5,802 nt of DNA from Oscillospiraceae bacterium. GTDB lineage: Bacteria > Bacillota > Clostridia > Oscillospirales > Oscillospiraceae. This document shows positions 5,733 to 5,802 of the stretch, piece by piece. A program made the position numbers and the translations under genes. The DNA is taken from NCBI GenBank assembly GCA_016290695.1, contig JAEEUX010000165.1, forward strand, positions 1-5,802, in the 5' to 3' direction. The notes under the pieces were generated by a model. The model saw only the letters and a program-made list of their open reading frames with translations, was not told the DNA's origin and did not search any database. The stretch's first letter is position 1. The number at the start of each line of letters is the position of its first letter.

Positions 5733-5802
5733 TGAATATTAATGTAAGGGCAACACCGCATAATTCCCGGCACATATCTTACTTGCAGAATATTCCGTCA
5801 TA
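5733..5802. other. Upstream region of the OhrR-barstar gene, no gene seen
   Basis: These 70 bases to the window edge hold no coding signal I can support. They should contain the - strand promoter and any self-binding operator. A- and T-rich stretches occur (5734-5743 and 5788-5794), but no convincing -35/-10 pair and no clean inverted repeat like the OhrR operator is visible. Confidence 0.4.

Noticed and set aside
5720..5773. 18-residue N-terminal extension of the OhrR-barstar protein
   Set aside because: The extension, with its Cys-Cys pair, has no counterpart in OhrR, no ribosome-binding site, and would read through the G-run that serves the start at 5719.
5734..5794. Two copies of GAATATT (5734-5740 and 5788-5794) as a possible operator or promoter
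   Set aside because: Seven-base A/T-rich repeats are expected by chance, they are far apart, and they do not form the inverted repeat typical of OhrR operators. No -35/-10 pair of convincing quality was found.

Overview
The window carries most of a molybdenum/tungsten cofactor (Moco/Wco) biosynthesis operon on the + strand (positions 1-4686). Facing it is a short two-gene unit on the - strand (5719 down to 4752), and a single hairpin terminator lies between them. Coding DNA is moderately G+C-rich by eye, genes are tightly packed with Shine-Dalgarno sites, and ATA (Ile) and AGG (Arg) codons are frequent. Protein style (MoaE-like family, Cys-tailed molybdopterin-binding protein, OhrR-like regulator) suggests an anaerobic bacterium of the Clostridia/Negativicutes/Synergistetes kind. 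That placement is inference from remembered family resemblance, not a search.

The + strand operon begins with the last ~33 codons of a gene that looks like an ABC-transporter ATPase, probably the molybdate/tungstate importer. It is followed by moeA (metal insertion), a MoeA/MoCF-domain paralog with a Cys-rich tail, moaA (radical-SAM GTP cyclase), moaC (cPMP synthase) and a fused protein joining a MogA/MoaB adenylyltransferase domain to a divergent MoaE-like domain. Spacing runs from short overlaps (8 and 4 nt) to 27 nt, consistent with one transcript. Together these cover oxyanion uptake, GTP to cPMP (MoaA, MoaC), part of the dithiolene-forming step (MoaE-like), adenylylation (MogA) and metal insertion (MoeA). 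No MoaD or MoeB lies in the window.

The - strand unit is the unusual part. The first gene encodes a 246-residue protein: an N-terminal MarR-family domain closely resembling the peroxide sensor OhrR, an acidic Glu/Pro linker, and a C-terminal barstar-like (RNase-inhibitor fold) domain. The OhrR sensing cysteine is replaced by glycine, and the two barstar aspartates that contact barnase are replaced by Val and Gln. Its stop codon overlaps the start of a 75-residue four-cysteine zinc-ribbon protein. I know of no described system with this architecture. A regulator-inhibitor fusion coupled to a small zinc-ribbon partner is the best candidate here for an undescribed module. The 83 bases beyond its start codon (5720-5802) hold a ribosome-binding site and no recognisable gene.
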